Shown: positions 51,737 to 60,994 of the stretch, piece after piece
How the letters are laid out: the number at the start of each line of letters is the position of its first letter
How positions within the stretch are numbered: position 1 is the first letter of the stretch
Source of the DNA: Meiothermus sp. CFH 77666
GTDB lineage: Bacteria > Deinococcota > Deinococci > Deinococcales > Thermaceae
DNA: 64,000 bases
NCBI RefSeq assembly: GCF_017497985.1
Contig: NZ_JAGDFV010000016.1
Location: 1-64,000, forward strand
Reading direction: 5' to 3'
Notes under the pieces: generated by a model
What the model was told of the DNA's origin: nothing
Database searches by the model: none
What the model saw: only the letters and a program-made list of their open reading frames with translations
Program-made: the position numbers and the translations under genes

Positions 51737-52693
51737 TTATTGACGCCAGTTTCGGAGATAGAGAAGAGAAGGAAAAGTCGTGCAGGTAGAGAAAAGAGAG
51801 ACCTCCAAGTAGGCTAAGGGTGCAATCTGGCAACTGCCCAAGCCAACGAGGAGGTCAATATGAGCATATCTCTACCCGAGTTGTTCTGTGATGTGGATGA
51901 TTTGCCAGGAGTTTAAGGCTGAACTGTCGAAAAAGCAGTGGGCAAGTGGCTCAGGACTGGCTGAGGGTTCAAGACGGGGTAAGCCTGGCCCCAAACCCAG
52001 GTTGTGTGCGAGTGAGGTGATGACCCTGTTGATTCACTTTCATCAGTCCAGCTACCGAGATTTCAAAGCCTACTATCAGAAGTTATGTACTGGTGCAGTT
52101 GCGGGCGGAGTTTCCCAGTCTGGTGAGCTATCAGCGCTTCATTGAGTTATTGCCGCAGTGTCTGTTGGCTCTATGTGCTTATCTGAAGCGTTGTTTTGGG
52201 CCATGCACCGGCATCTCGTTTGTAGATTCGACCAGCCTGAAGGTCTGTCACAACCTGCGCATCCATTCGCACAAGGTCTTTGAAGGGGTTGCCCGGCGGG
52301 GCAAGAACTCCATGGGTTGGTTCTATGGTTTCAAACTCCACTTCCTCTGCAATGACCGAGGGGAACTGTTATCGGTCTACTTCACCCCCGCCAATACCGA
52401 TGACCGTAAAGGACTACTGCACATGATTCAAGGCATGAAAAACCTCTTTGGCAAGATTTTTGCTGATAGGGGCTACATTTCCCAACCTTTGGTGCGGCAA
52501 CTCCTGACCGAGTTTGGCCTCGAACTCTTCACGGGTTTGAAGAAAAACATGCACACCACCCTGTTCAGTCGCCAACTTCATGGTCAATGGCTTGTGTGCT
52601 CTCATCGCCTACTGCCACCAGCCCAAGAAGCCTTCCCTACGTCAAGAGCAGCCTTTTCAGCTTATCGCCTAACTCCGAACTGGCGTTCGATAA
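51737..52693 (+). mobile_element. Degenerate IS982-family insertion sequence
   Basis: The left end TTATTGACGCCAGTTTCGGAG and the inverted right end TTATCGAACGCCAGTTCGGAG form imperfect terminal repeats (each written here within 21 bases as landmark), 957 bp apart. Tetranucleotide TGTC flanks both sides and may be the target duplication. The body is one broken DDE transposase gene. Length fits the IS982 family. Confidence 0.72.
51859..52672 (+). pseudogene. IS982-family transposase, broken
   Basis: The reading starts MSISLPELFCDVDD, the IS982 hallmark (CDVDDFC), but one base is missing at about 51900, shifting to CQEFKAELSKKQWA. A second shift at about 52085 moves to YVLVQLRAEFPSLVSYQRF. The catalytic core GISFVDSTSLKVC and YFTPANTDDRK, then IFADRGYIS, is intact. 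After LKKNM an in-gene deletion of roughly 35-40 codons removes the final catalytic Glu region, and the end ([21 protein letters not shown]) is in a third frame. It cannot make an active enzyme. Confidence 0.88.
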
Positions 52694-52819
52694 TGTCCCA
52701 CGTGCCCCTCAACGGGCCGTTCTCAGTAAGGCAGTTATGGGTGGAAGAGAAGGGCGACTTCGATTGCGGGTCATGCTCGAAAAGCAGAGCTCTGGCTTGT
52801 GAATCGCTGCTTGCTGTTT

Positions 52820-54034
52820 TCAAATACCAATTTGAATCTTTTGTTCAATCGGTGGGTTTAGAATGTCGGGGTGGGGTAGGGCTACGATAAACTTGCCCCC
52901 CCGTTTTAGATACTCCTGATATTGGCGAGCCATCTCGCCGGGTTCACCGCTCAGCAGGAGCAGGTAGTCGGGTTGTTCTTCGAGCAGCTTGTGGATCCCA
53001 TAGATGGGGATATGCACCCCAGCCATGTAGCGACCCTGTTTGCTGGTATCGCTGTCTACTACAAAATCAATCACCTCTCGACCCAGCCCAACATAGTTGA
53101 GCAGGGCCGTGCCCTGGGAATTAGCCCCGTAGGCGGCCACCCTTCGTCCACGGGCACGCAGTTCGGTCAGGAGAGCCACTAGGGCTTCGCGCACGGCGGC
53201 GATGCGGGAGGCAAACTCGAGGTAATAGGCGGCCCCGGTCAGGCCCAGGGCTTGTTCTTCCTCCATATACCAGCCCACCGAGGATTCGATCTGACGGGTC
53301 TTGCCCAGGTAGTAGCGCAGATAGCCCTCTGAGAGCGGTTCGACCCGCTGGAGCCACAAGCCGTGGCGGCGTACCAGTTCGTGCAAGGCGCTGACCGAGA
53401 AATAGTGTTGCTGATGGTGGGTAAAGTGCTCGAACTGCCGGGCCTCGAGCATCGCCCGCACATAGGGCAGTTCCATCACCACCAGGCCCGTATCCTTAAG
53501 CACCGCCGCGAGGCTCTCGAGCAACCCGTTGAGGTCGCTGCTATAGGAAAGCAGTTGATTCACCAGCACCACATCAGCCCGCAGACCTTCCTCGCGGAGC
53601 AGGTCGGCATAGTGGCGATCAAAGCGCTCGTGTCGGGTGGGAATGCCCTTGCTGGAAGCCGCTTTGCTGCGTTCTGGATGGGGCTCGAGATATACCACCC
53701 GCACCCCCGCCTGCATCAACTGGCGCATCAGCTCCGGGCTACTTCCTTCCAGGGCCAGCACCAGCTGGTGCGGGCCCAGCCGGTAGCTGTGCATCAGCCG
53801 CTCGAGCAACCCTTCCGGCATCGGCTGGGCTGGTGCCGGTGAGTCCTCGGCAGGGTCGCCCATGAGCTGAACCAGGCTACAGCGCTTGCAAAAGCCCACC
53901 TCGAGGCTGCGCCGTTCTTCGGGGGTAGCAAGCTGATCGGCGCCCAGGGTGCTGGAGAGGGGCAGCCTTCCCAAACTTAGAAAGGACACCAGCTCTCCCG
54001 ACCCGCACGAGCGACAAGTCTTGACTTTCTTCAT
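52820..54034 (-). CDS. Zinc-finger SAM-dependent methyltransferase (sugar C-methyltransferase type)
   Basis: A 404-aa three-domain protein: an N-terminal zinc-binding module (CRSCG..GFCKRCSLVQL, four cysteines), a central Rossmann methyltransferase, here with a weak glycine motif (VLALEGSSPELMRQL), and a C-terminal domain with RVAAYGANSQGTALLNYVG typical of NDP-sugar C-methyltransferases. Such enzymes make branched deoxysugars. No sugar-synthesis genes adjoin, and a dead IS lies at its 3' side, so it may be a stray accessory gene. AGGTGA precedes ATG 54034. Confidence 0.8.
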   Translation of the reverse strand: MKKVKTCRSCGSGELVSFLSLGRLPLSSTLGADQLATPEERRSLEVGFCKRCSLVQLMGDPAEDSPAPAQPMPEGLLERLMHSYRLGPHQLVLALEGSSPELMRQLMQAGVRVVYLEPHPERSKAASSKGIPTRHERFDRHYADLLREEGLRADVVLVNQLLSYSSDLNGLLESLAAVLKDTGLVVMELPYVRAMLEARQFEHFTHHQQHYFSVSALHELVRRHGLWLQRVEPLSEGYLRYYLGKTRQIESSVGWYMEEEQALGLTGAAYYLEFASRIAAVREALVALLTELRARGRRVAAYGANSQGTALLNYVGLGREVIDFVVDSDTSKQGRYMAGVHIPIYGIHKLLEEQPDYLLLLSGEPGEMARQYQEYLKRGGKFIVALPHPDILNPPIEQKIQIGI

Positions 54035-54420
54035 TGAAATCACCTAGCCGCAAGAGCGGCATCTCTGCGTAAAGGGTACAAACCAGGCCGTAATCCTTCC
54101 GTTATCGGGGTTTACCCGCATGGGTAGCGGGTTGTACCGGTTCGTTAAGGGGTCTAAAATGAGCCTTTGCAAGAACAACGTAAGCGTAACGAGTTCTTTA
54201 ACGAGCCAGCAGTGGCCTGTTAATCTTGCTGGAATGCAGACCCGAAAAGACAAAAAGCCACCTGTTGCATTAATTTCTGGTACTTCTCTGACACGCGCCT
54301 CCGGGCATCAGCGGGCGGCCAAACACCCCGTTTTGTGCTTTATCAGAGGATTTTGAACCAGAACGGACAAATGAACCTTCTGTCCTAAACATTTTGTTTC
54401 AAATGGGCTACCCTAAACAC
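54035..54420. other. Gene-free divergent region between the methyltransferase and sufS
   Basis: Small ORFs here lack starts or family features. It contains a TACCCGCATGGGTA palindrome near 54112-54126 and, at its right end, the sufS promoter box. I see no riboswitch or repeat. Confidence 0.4.
54409..54414 (+). promoter_or_regulatory. TANNNT box of sufS
   Basis: TACCCT ends 6 nt before the ATG at 54421 and no Shine-Dalgarno is present, as before ccmB. Confidence 0.55.
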
Positions 54421-55647
54421 ATGGCCATCGTCACGCCCCAAGCCATTCGCCAGGATTTTCCACTTCTGATGCGTCATCCCGATCTGGTCTACCTCAACTC
54501 GGCGGCCACCAGCCAAAAACCTGAAGTGGTCATCGAAACTGTCTCGCATTACTACCGGGAGCTCAATGCCAGCGTCCACCGGGGGGCCTACACCCTTTCG
54601 GTGCGGGCCAGCGAAGCTTATGAGCAGGCCCGCCGAACCCTGGCCCGCTTTATTGGAGCCGACGAGGGCGAGATTATTTTTGTACGCAACACCACCGAGG
54701 CCCTCAACCTGGTGGCCTACGCCTGGGGGCTGCACAACCTGCGGCCAGGCGACGAGATTCTGCTCACCGAGATGGAGCACCACGCCAACCTGGTGCCCTG
54801 GCACCTGGTCTCTGAGCGCACCGGGGCCAGGATCAAAGCCATTCCGCTGGGGCCGGATGGCCGCCTGGAGCTGGAGGCCCTGGACTCGCTCCTATCCCAC
54901 CGGGTCAAGCTGGTGAGCGTGATGCAGGTTTCCAATGTGCTGGGAACGGTTAATCCAGTGGCCGAAATCGCCCAGGCGGCCAAAGCCGTGGGAGCCCTGA
55001 TGGTGGTGGACGGGGCCCAGTCGGCCCCCCACATGCCCGTGGATGTGCGGGCACTGGGAGCCGATTTCTACGCCTTTTCCGGGCACAAGATGCTGGGGCC
55101 CACCGGGGTGGGGGTGCTGTGGGGCCGCTACGAGGTGCTGGAAACCCTGGCCCCCTTTTTAGGGGGCGGCAGCATGATTCGAGAGGTGTATGTAGACCGC
55201 TCTACCTATACCCAGCCCCCGCAGCGCTTCGAGGCCGGAACCCCCGCGGTGGCCGAGGCCATTGGGCTGGCGGCGGCAGTGGACTATCTGGCCAGGCTGG
55301 GTATGGAAAGGGTATGGCAGCACGAACTCGAGCTGGTCTCTTACGCCCTCGCACGGCTGGACGAAGAACTACCCGAAGTACGCACCTTTGGACCCCGAGG
55401 CCCAGACCGGAGCGGCGTGATTCCCTTTGTGCTGGGCGATATTCACGCCCACGATGTGGCAACCGCCCTCGACCAGTACGGTATAGCCGTGCGGGCCGGG
55501 CACCACTGCGCCCAACCCCTGCACCGCAAGCTGGGCGTTCCCGCCACGGTGCGGGCCAGTTTTTACATCTACACCACCCAGGAAGACATTGACCGCTTCA
55601 TCGAGGCGCTTAAGAGGGTGCGGGACTTCTTCAAAGACTGGCTTTGA
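54421..55647 (+). CDS. sufS: Cysteine desulfurase SufS
   Basis: A PLP enzyme (408 aa) that takes sulfur from cysteine for Fe-S assembly. YLNSAATSQKP at the N-terminus, FSGHKMLGPTGVG with the PLP-binding Lys, and RAGHHCAQPLHRKL with the persulfide Cys mark it as group II (SufS/CsdA). sufU lies 1.9 kb downstream on the same strand, separated by an oppositely oriented ABC transporter. Confidence 0.93.
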   Translation: MAIVTPQAIRQDFPLLMRHPDLVYLNSAATSQKPEVVIETVSHYYRELNASVHRGAYTLSVRASEAYEQARRTLARFIGADEGEIIFVRNTTEALNLVAYAWGLHNLRPGDEILLTEMEHHANLVPWHLVSERTGARIKAIPLGPDGRLELEALDSLLSHRVKLVSVMQVSNVLGTVNPVAEIAQAAKAVGALMVVDGAQSAPHMPVDVRALGADFYAFSGHKMLGPTGVGVLWGRYEVLETLAPFLGGGSMIREVYVDRSTYTQPPQRFEAGTPAVAEAIGLAAAVDYLARLGMERVWQHELELVSYALARLDEELPEVRTFGPRGPDRSGVIPFVLGDIHAHDVATALDQYGIAVRAGHHCAQPLHRKLGVPATVRASFYIYTTQEDIDRFIEALKRVRDFFKDWL

Positions 55648-55668
55648 AGGTCTCGAGCAAACCCCAAA

Positions 55669-57465
55669 TCATCCGGCGCCGGGCGCTTCCTCACGGAATT
55701 GCAGCTCGTAGAGGTCACGGTAAAGCCCGCCCTGCGCCAGCAGTGCCTCATGGGTGCCCTGCTGCACCACCTGCCCCTTCTCGAGCACCACGATTAGGTC
55801 GGCGGTTCGCACGGTGGAAAGCCGGTGGGCAATCACAAAGGTCGTGCGGCCTTTCATCAGCTTGTCCAGGGCTTCTTGCACCAGCGCCTCGGACTCCGAG
55901 TCGAGCGAACTGGTGGCCTCGTCCAGAATCAAAATCCTGGGGTCTTTGAGCAGGGCCCGGGCGATGGCGATTCGCTGGCGCTGTCCGCCCGACAGCTTGA
56001 CCCCACGTTCGCCCACAACGGTCTGATAGCCTTGCGGAAAAGCGCTGATGAACTCATGGGCGTTGGCGGCCTGGGCGGCCTCGATGATCTCGGCCTGGGT
56101 GGCCTGGGGTTTGCCGTAGCGGATATTTTCCTCGATGGTGCCCGAGAAGAGCAGGGTTTCCTGCGGCACCAGGGCAATCTGCCCTCGCAAATCCAGCAGT
56201 CGTAGTTGTCGGATGTCTATCCCGTCCAGGGTAATGCGTCCCTGGGTCACATCGTAGAAGCGAGGTATCAGGGCAATCAGCGTGCTTTTACCGGCACCGC
56301 TGGGCCCTACCAGGGCCACCACCTGGCCGGGTCGGGCGCTCAGGCTGACGCCCCGCAGCACTTCCCCGCGTTCGTCGTAGGCGAAGTGGACGTCCTCCAG
56401 ACGCACCTCGCCGCGCACCTGGCTCAACGGGTGGGGGTTCGTGGGTTCTTTCAGTTCAGATGGCGTATCCAGAAGCTCGAATATACGGCTGCTGGCGCCC
56501 AGAGCACTCTGCACCTGGCTCCAGATGCCGGCCAGGGTGCCCACGCTGGCGGCCACGTTGAAGGCATACAAAATAAAAGAAACCAGCTGACCGGGGGTGA
56601 TTTCGCCCAGCGAGACCAGCCGCCCTCCATACCAGAAGATGAGGCCCAGGGCACTAAAGATGGTGAAGAACACCACCCCACTCAGCCCAGACGATACCAG
56701 CGCCCGCCGCAGGGCGGTACGGAAGGACTCGCCTATCAAGCGGCTATAGCGTTCGGCCTCGAGCTTTTCCGCCGTAAACGACTGCACCACCCGGATGCCG
56801 CTGATGGACTCCTCGGCGCGGGCATTGGCCTCGGCTATCTTGTCCTGGAAAGCCTTACTCATACGCCGGATGATGCGCCCAAGCACAATGGCCACCAGGA
56901 TTACCAGCGGAACCACCGCCAGAATGAAGCTCGAGAGCTTCCAGTTGGTGACGAAAAGGATGGTCAGCGTGGCAGCAAACATCAAGGGGGTGGTGAAAAG
57001 CTGCACCAGGGCGTTGGAGGCGACCCCCTGTACGGTGGCGACGTCCGAGGTCAGGCGGCTGGTGATATCGCCGGTTTTGTGGTTCTCGAAGAAGCGCGGA
57101 GAAAGGGTGAGCAGGTGGCTGAACAGGTTGCGCCGCAGGTCGGCTACCACCCCCTCGCCGGCGCGGGCGAAGAGATAACTTTGCAGCCCACTAAAAAGGG
57201 CCTGTCCGGCAAAGACCCCTATCAGCAGCAGAGTGTAGCGGTCAATCTGCCCCAGGTTGCCCTGCTCGAAAATGGAGGCGTCGAGCATCCGGCTAACCAA
57301 TTGCGGAAAGGCCAGGAAAAAGCCTGTGGAAATGAGGCTCGCCACGCCTGCAAGTAGCAGGCCCAGTCGGTAGGGCCGGGTGTAAGCCAACAGGCGACCC
57401 AACTGACGGAAATCGCCTTTAGGGGCTTTATCTGAAGGGGAATTGGCGCGAAATACGGGTCGCAT
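55669..57465 (-). CDS. ABC exporter, fused membrane and ATPase domains (MsbA/LmrA type)
   Basis: A 598-aa half-transporter with six membrane helices (about 25-330) and an ATPase with GPSGAGKSTL, the signature LSGGQRQRIAIARALL, LILDEATSSLDSES and the switch His in VIAHRLSTV. It probably works as a homodimer. Substrate cannot be inferred. It is convergent with sufS and divergent from sufU, whose promoter region it shares. Confidence 0.9.
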   Translation of the reverse strand: MRPVFRANSPSDKAPKGDFRQLGRLLAYTRPYRLGLLLAGVASLISTGFFLAFPQLVSRMLDASIFEQGNLGQIDRYTLLLIGVFAGQALFSGLQSYLFARAGEGVVADLRRNLFSHLLTLSPRFFENHKTGDITSRLTSDVATVQGVASNALVQLFTTPLMFAATLTILFVTNWKLSSFILAVVPLVILVAIVLGRIIRRMSKAFQDKIAEANARAEESISGIRVVQSFTAEKLEAERYSRLIGESFRTALRRALVSSGLSGVVFFTIFSALGLIFWYGGRLVSLGEITPGQLVSFILYAFNVAASVGTLAGIWSQVQSALGASSRIFELLDTPSELKEPTNPHPLSQVRGEVRLEDVHFAYDERGEVLRGVSLSARPGQVVALVGPSGAGKSTLIALIPRFYDVTQGRITLDGIDIRQLRLLDLRGQIALVPQETLLFSGTIEENIRYGKPQATQAEIIEAAQAANAHEFISAFPQGYQTVVGERGVKLSGGQRQRIAIARALLKDPRILILDEATSSLDSESEALVQEALDKLMKGRTTFVIAHRLSTVRTADLIVVLEKGQVVQQGTHEALLAQGGLYRDLYELQFREEAPGAG

Positions 57466-57541
57466 ACTGGTTGTTAGTCTGCCCTACCAGGTAGATGGGC
57501 ATTGTGCGCTGTGTCCGGATGCCTTGCCTGCGGGCTTTACA

Positions 57542-58000
57542 ATGAAGGCCATGAGCCTCCTGGATGAGCTATACAAAGAAATCATCCTGCGCCACTACAA
57601 ATCGCCCCACAACTATGGCCCCCTGGACTCGGCCAATGTGCGGGTGAAGGGCGACAACCCTTCCTGTGGCGACCAGATCGAGCTAATGGTTCAGACGGAT
57701 GGGAACCACATAACAGACCTTCGTTTTCAGGGACAGGGCTGTGCCATCTCCCAGGCTTCGGCCTCGCTGATGACCGACCTGGTCAAGGGTAAATCCTGGC
57801 CCGAGGCGCTGGCGCTGGAACAACAGTTCAAGGCCATGATTGTGGACGGAGCCGCGCCCACCCCTGAACTGGGCGACCTGGCGGCGCTGTCCGGAGTACA
57901 CAAGCTCGCAGCCCGGGTCAAGTGCGCTACCCTGGCCTGGAATGCCCTGGAACAAGCGGCCCATCAGGCGGGTGCGCTACCGCGAGAACCAAAACCATAG
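57542..58000 (+). CDS. sufU: SufU Fe-S assembly sulfurtransferase
   Basis: A 152-aa IscU-like protein of the SufU type: ELYKEIILRHYKSPHNYGPL, then zinc-site residues in NPSCGDQIEL, GQGCAISQASASLM and VKCATLAWNAL. SufU relays sulfur from SufS. ATG 57542 or 57551; both precede the family start. A perfect 10-bp terminator stem begins at its stop codon. Confidence 0.9.
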   Translation: MKAMSLLDELYKEIILRHYKSPHNYGPLDSANVRVKGDNPSCGDQIELMVQTDGNHITDLRFQGQGCAISQASASLMTDLVKGKSWPEALALEQQFKAMIVDGAAPTPELGDLAALSGVHKLAARVKCATLAWNALEQAAHQAGALPREPKP

Positions 58001-58030
58001 CCCAGGGAACTCTTCCCTGGGCTTCTTCGC
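58000..58030 (+). terminator. Terminator after sufU
   Basis: GCCCAGGGAA and TTCCCTGGGC form a perfect 10-bp stem with a CTC loop, followed by TTCTTC. Confidence 0.85.
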
Positions 58031-58045
58031 AAGGTTCTGGATTCA

Positions 58046-59077
58046 CTAACAAACTAGAGTGCTGAAATCGTTGAAGTCGGCGCGGAATCCGCCGGGTACA
58101 CCCCTGGCAATCACCGAGACGGCATCGTGGGAGTGGAGGCTCTCGAGGTGTGAGCAGGCTGCCTGAAAGTCGTGGATACGGGGGTCACGGACAAGCTGCT
58201 CGTAGATCAAACGGGCGGCATCTTCCACAAACTTCACGTAGGCACCATTAAGCTCGGCGAAGGCTTGCTCATCCTCGCGCTTGACCATGACCTGAGTCTC
58301 GGTTTTGAGAGCCTCGCGGGCATGCCGAACCAGGTCTTCCAGGTGCAAGGAGGTATCGGGGGCCACTTCGACCTTGATGCGGGCCTTGGAGCGCTGGCTG
58401 TGCGGGATGGCGTAGGCACCCCGGTTGTCGCGGGCGTGCTCGGCCAGCTCGGCGGAGCAGGGGCAGGCCGAAGAGTAAACGAAGTCCAGCTCGACAAAGC
58501 GGCGTATGCGCCCGTTTTCTTCAATGGCTGCCTCGTAGCTGCCGTTGTAGTACTGGTAGCCTTCCAGCCCTGAGCGCAGCGCAGACACCAGCATCGGGTA
58601 GCTGAAGCTGACCTTGACCCGCGCTGTGAGGCTGTCGAGGGTGCTCCGGTAGTCCTGTACGATCTGGGCCAGGGTGTCGAGACTGAAGACCTCGTCTTTG
58701 TAGGCGTAGAAGGTGCGAATAATGCGGCTCATGTTGATGCCCTTGAGGTCGGCCTCTAGCGAGACCGTGCCGGTGACGCGGGCCTCGAGGGTCAGGGCTT
58801 CGCCCTGGGGCGTGGCAAACTTGAGTGGCAGCTTGAAGCCCGAAATACCCACCTGCTGGATGGCCACATTAGCCCCTTCTACCGAGTTCACGGTCTCGGT
58901 CATGTCGGGCAGGCTGGCTTTGTAGGCGTCGTCGGGCTGGAAATCCGCGTCGTAATAGCGAGTGATAACGGGTTCAGCGCCATCGGTGTTGTGAAACAGA
59001 TAGGCTTTCTTGCCGCCGTTTTTGTCCAGTTTGGGAAGGGGTAGATCGAGGATTTGCTTGTTGTCGTAGCTAAGCAA
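58046..59077 (-). CDS. folE2: GTP cyclohydrolase FolE2 (type IB)
   Basis: A 343-aa metal-flexible GTP cyclohydrolase making dihydroneopterin triphosphate for folate and queuosine-type pathways. The [13 protein letters not shown] segment holds the catalytic Cys; [10 protein letters not shown] and [12 protein letters not shown] are family patterns. The start codon is TTG 59077, with AAAGGAG ahead. A 7-bp hairpin (CCGTCAG/CTGACGG, 59093-59120) lies just upstream of the ribosome site. FolE2 often replaces the zinc enzyme FolE1 under zinc limitation. Confidence 0.92.
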   Translation of the reverse strand: MLSYDNKQILDLPLPKLDKNGGKKAYLFHNTDGAEPVITRYYDADFQPDDAYKASLPDMTETVNSVEGANVAIQQVGISGFKLPLKFATPQGEALTLEARVTGTVSLEADLKGINMSRIIRTFYAYKDEVFSLDTLAQIVQDYRSTLDSLTARVKVSFSYPMLVSALRSGLEGYQYYNGSYEAAIEENGRIRRFVELDFVYSSACPCSAELAEHARDNRGAYAIPHSQRSKARIKVEVAPDTSLHLEDLVRHAREALKTETQVMVKREDEQAFAELNGAYVKFVEDAARLIYEQLVRDPRIHDFQAACSHLESLHSHDAVSVIARGVPGGFRADFNDFSTLVC

Positions 59078-59767
59078 GGGGGTCTCCTTTTTCCGTCAGC
59101 AACCTCGAGCAGTCTGACGGCTATGCAAAGTGAAGAGAGATTCCGGATAAAGCCCCCAAACCACCTCCCTTCCGACTGGCTCAGGGGCTTTGCGCTGGTG
59201 AGTATTCCAGCGTCCTATAGAGTATGCCACCTTATACAAAATATGAACGTAACCTGGACACTTGTTTTTGAAAAAAGCTGATTGGTATGGTCAGTGCGCT
59301 TGATTACCAAAAAGGTAGGCAAACTGAATGAGCTGTGTGTCAGGTGCAACCTGTATAAATTACAGCGTCGTATAGATGTCCGTACACCTCCGGGTTTCGA
59401 GAGGGATTGACATAGAGCCCCCTCCCTACCACGTAGGGAGGGTGGGGGAGGGTATTGGGTGAGGCCCCCAACCGCCAGGTTACGCAAAGTCGCTGCTCAG
59501 CAACCCCACCTAACCTCCCCCACACGGTAGGGGAGGAACGAAAAGGTTTCTGCTACGGCTTTTGCAATGGACACTTTGTACGGGTATTTATCCAACTGTG
59601 TAATAAAAGCCCAGAAGGCTGTCTTTTTGAATCCCAGAGCACACCCATCCCTTTGGTCGACGAAAAAGCGTCTCCCGTTCCAAGGGGCGATATCGCCCTC
59701 CGCTACGCGGATAACTCTGGTCGGGTTGGTTCGTAACTATTCGGCAACGAACCAACCGAATCTGAGA
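59078..59767. repeat. Gene-free region of hairpins and GC-rich intergenic repeats
   Basis: Perfect inverted repeats include CCGTCAG/CTGACGG (59093-59120), AAAGCCCC/GGGGCTTT (59149-59191), CCCTCCCTAC/GTAGGGAGGG (59420-59442), CCTCCCC/GGGGAGG (about 59513-59537), GGGCGATATCGCCC (about 59684-59697) and GGTTGGTTCGT/ACGAACCAACC (about 59723-59756). The last could end the SDR transcript. The 59411-59545 block looks like a dispersed intergenic element. No credible ORF. Confidence 0.6.
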
Positions 59768-60481
59768 TTACAGATTCCAGCCACCCGCCACCTCGAGAAC
59801 CTGTCCGGTGAGGTAAGCACTCGATTCGTCCACGAAGAACAGCACTGCTTTGGCCAGCTCCTCCAGCCGTGCCAGGCGGCCTATAGGAATCTCGTCCAGG
59901 GGCTTTGAAACGGAGTTCTCGGCTACCCCCGGCGAGACCACGTTCACCGTCACGCCTTTGGCCGCCAGGCGTTTGGCCAGTGACTTGCTGTAGATAATCA
60001 GTCCGGTTTTGGCAATCACATAAGGGGTAATGTTCGGACGGGCCAGCAAATTCTGCGCCCCGGCAAAGCCGATGTTCACTACCCGCCCATAGCCGGTTGC
60101 GCTCAGGTAGGGGAGGGCTGATTGGGTCAGGTAAAACGGCGCGTTGAGGTTGGAGTCGAGCATCCCATGCCACTCCTCGGGGGTCAGCGTTTCGAGCGGT
60201 TTTTTGAGGTAGTCGCCCACGTTGTTGACCAGCACCTGCAAGCCGCCGAGCTGTTCGGCCACGCTGTGAATCAAGCGCTGTGCTTCCTGCGCCTGGGTGA
60301 TATCTGCCGCTACCTTGATGGCCCGCACCCCTAACGCCTGGGCCGCCTGGCGGGTGCGCTCGGCCTCGTTCTCGCTCTGGCGGTAGTGCACGGCCACATC
60401 AAAGCCTTTTTCGGCCAGAGCTAGCAAAATGGCGCGCCCGATGCCTTTGGCCGAGCCGGTTACCAGCGCGACCTTGCTCAC
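59768..60481 (-). CDS. Short-chain dehydrogenase/reductase lacking the usual catalytic Ser
   Basis: A 237-aa SDR: VTGSAKGIGRA nucleotide motif, HYRQSENEAER (an NADP-type arginine, also seen in pteridine reductases), LVNNVGDY instead of NNAG, and PYVIAKTG with the YXXXK pair. The catalytic Ser, expected about 13 residues before Tyr, is replaced in VVNIGFAG. It overlaps the MutT-like gene by 4 bp. Folate relatives are possible given folE2 nearby, but FabG-like is equally open. Confidence 0.82.
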   Translation of the reverse strand: MSKVALVTGSAKGIGRAILLALAEKGFDVAVHYRQSENEAERTRQAAQALGVRAIKVAADITQAQEAQRLIHSVAEQLGGLQVLVNNVGDYLKKPLETLTPEEWHGMLDSNLNAPFYLTQSALPYLSATGYGRVVNIGFAGAQNLLARPNITPYVIAKTGLIIYSKSLAKRLAAKGVTVNVVSPGVAENSVSKPLDEIPIGRLARLEELAKAVLFFVDESSAYLTGQVLEVAGGWNL

Positions 60482-60891
60482 GGATTCTCCCTCTGAAACT
60501 TTTCAATCAGGGTACGGGTGATGTTGTTCAGGGGGTACCGTAGGGCTTCCTCCGGGGTTACCCAGGCCCACTCGAGGATTTCCTCGTTGGGGGTAATGGT
60601 CTCAACCCGGCTTTCGGCGTAGTAGTTGATGAACAAAAAATGCAGGGGCTTGTAAAACTGCGGGTCGAACACCCCCTCTAACAGCATGGCGTAGCGGATG
60701 TTGTAAAGCTCGAGGCCCACCTCTTCTTGAAATTCCCGTTGCAGGGCCTTTTCCAGCGGTTCTCCCCACTCAATTTTGCCCCCTGGTACGCCCCACAAGC
60801 CCTGCCACTTGGTGGTCTTGACAATCAGCACCCGGCCCGAAGGCCCCTTCACCAGGGCCCCCACGGTGGGAATCGGATATCTGGACTCCAT
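60478..60891 (-). CDS. MutT-like NUDIX hydrolase
   Basis: A 137-aa protein with a complete NUDIX box, GGKIEWGEPLEKALQ continuing REFQEEVGLEL (about 39-64), and TVGALVKGPSGRVLIVKT at the front. The substrate is unknown; relatives hydrolyse NTPs, NDP-sugars or damaged nucleotides. It is coupled to the SDR by an ATGA-type overlap. Confidence 0.88.
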   Translation of the reverse strand: MESRYPIPTVGALVKGPSGRVLIVKTTKWQGLWGVPGGKIEWGEPLEKALQREFQEEVGLELYNIRYAMLLEGVFDPQFYKPLHFLFINYYAESRVETITPNEEILEWAWVTPEEALRYPLNNITRTLIEKFQRENP

Positions 60892-60994
60892 ACAGCAACC
60901 TTCAGGCTACGCAGCTAAGCGGGATGAAAAGGTGCTGGAGGTTAACATGGGCCGGAAAAGGGAAAGCCAAAAGCCAGGAGGCCTCGAGCCCCAA

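Noticed and set aside
51885-52148. Treating the IS982 reading frames as programmed frameshifting
   Set aside because: There is no slippery sequence at the first break, the shifts differ in direction, and a catalytic segment is deleted, so decay explains the data better.
56206-57357. 383-aa plus-strand ORF opposite the ABC exporter
   Set aside because: Shadow frame rich in Gln/Gly/His without hydrophobic or catalytic patterns.
59078-59160. Possible preQ1 or THF riboswitch in the folE2 leader
   Set aside because: A 7-bp hairpin is present, but none of the conserved preQ1 or THF core sequences could be found.
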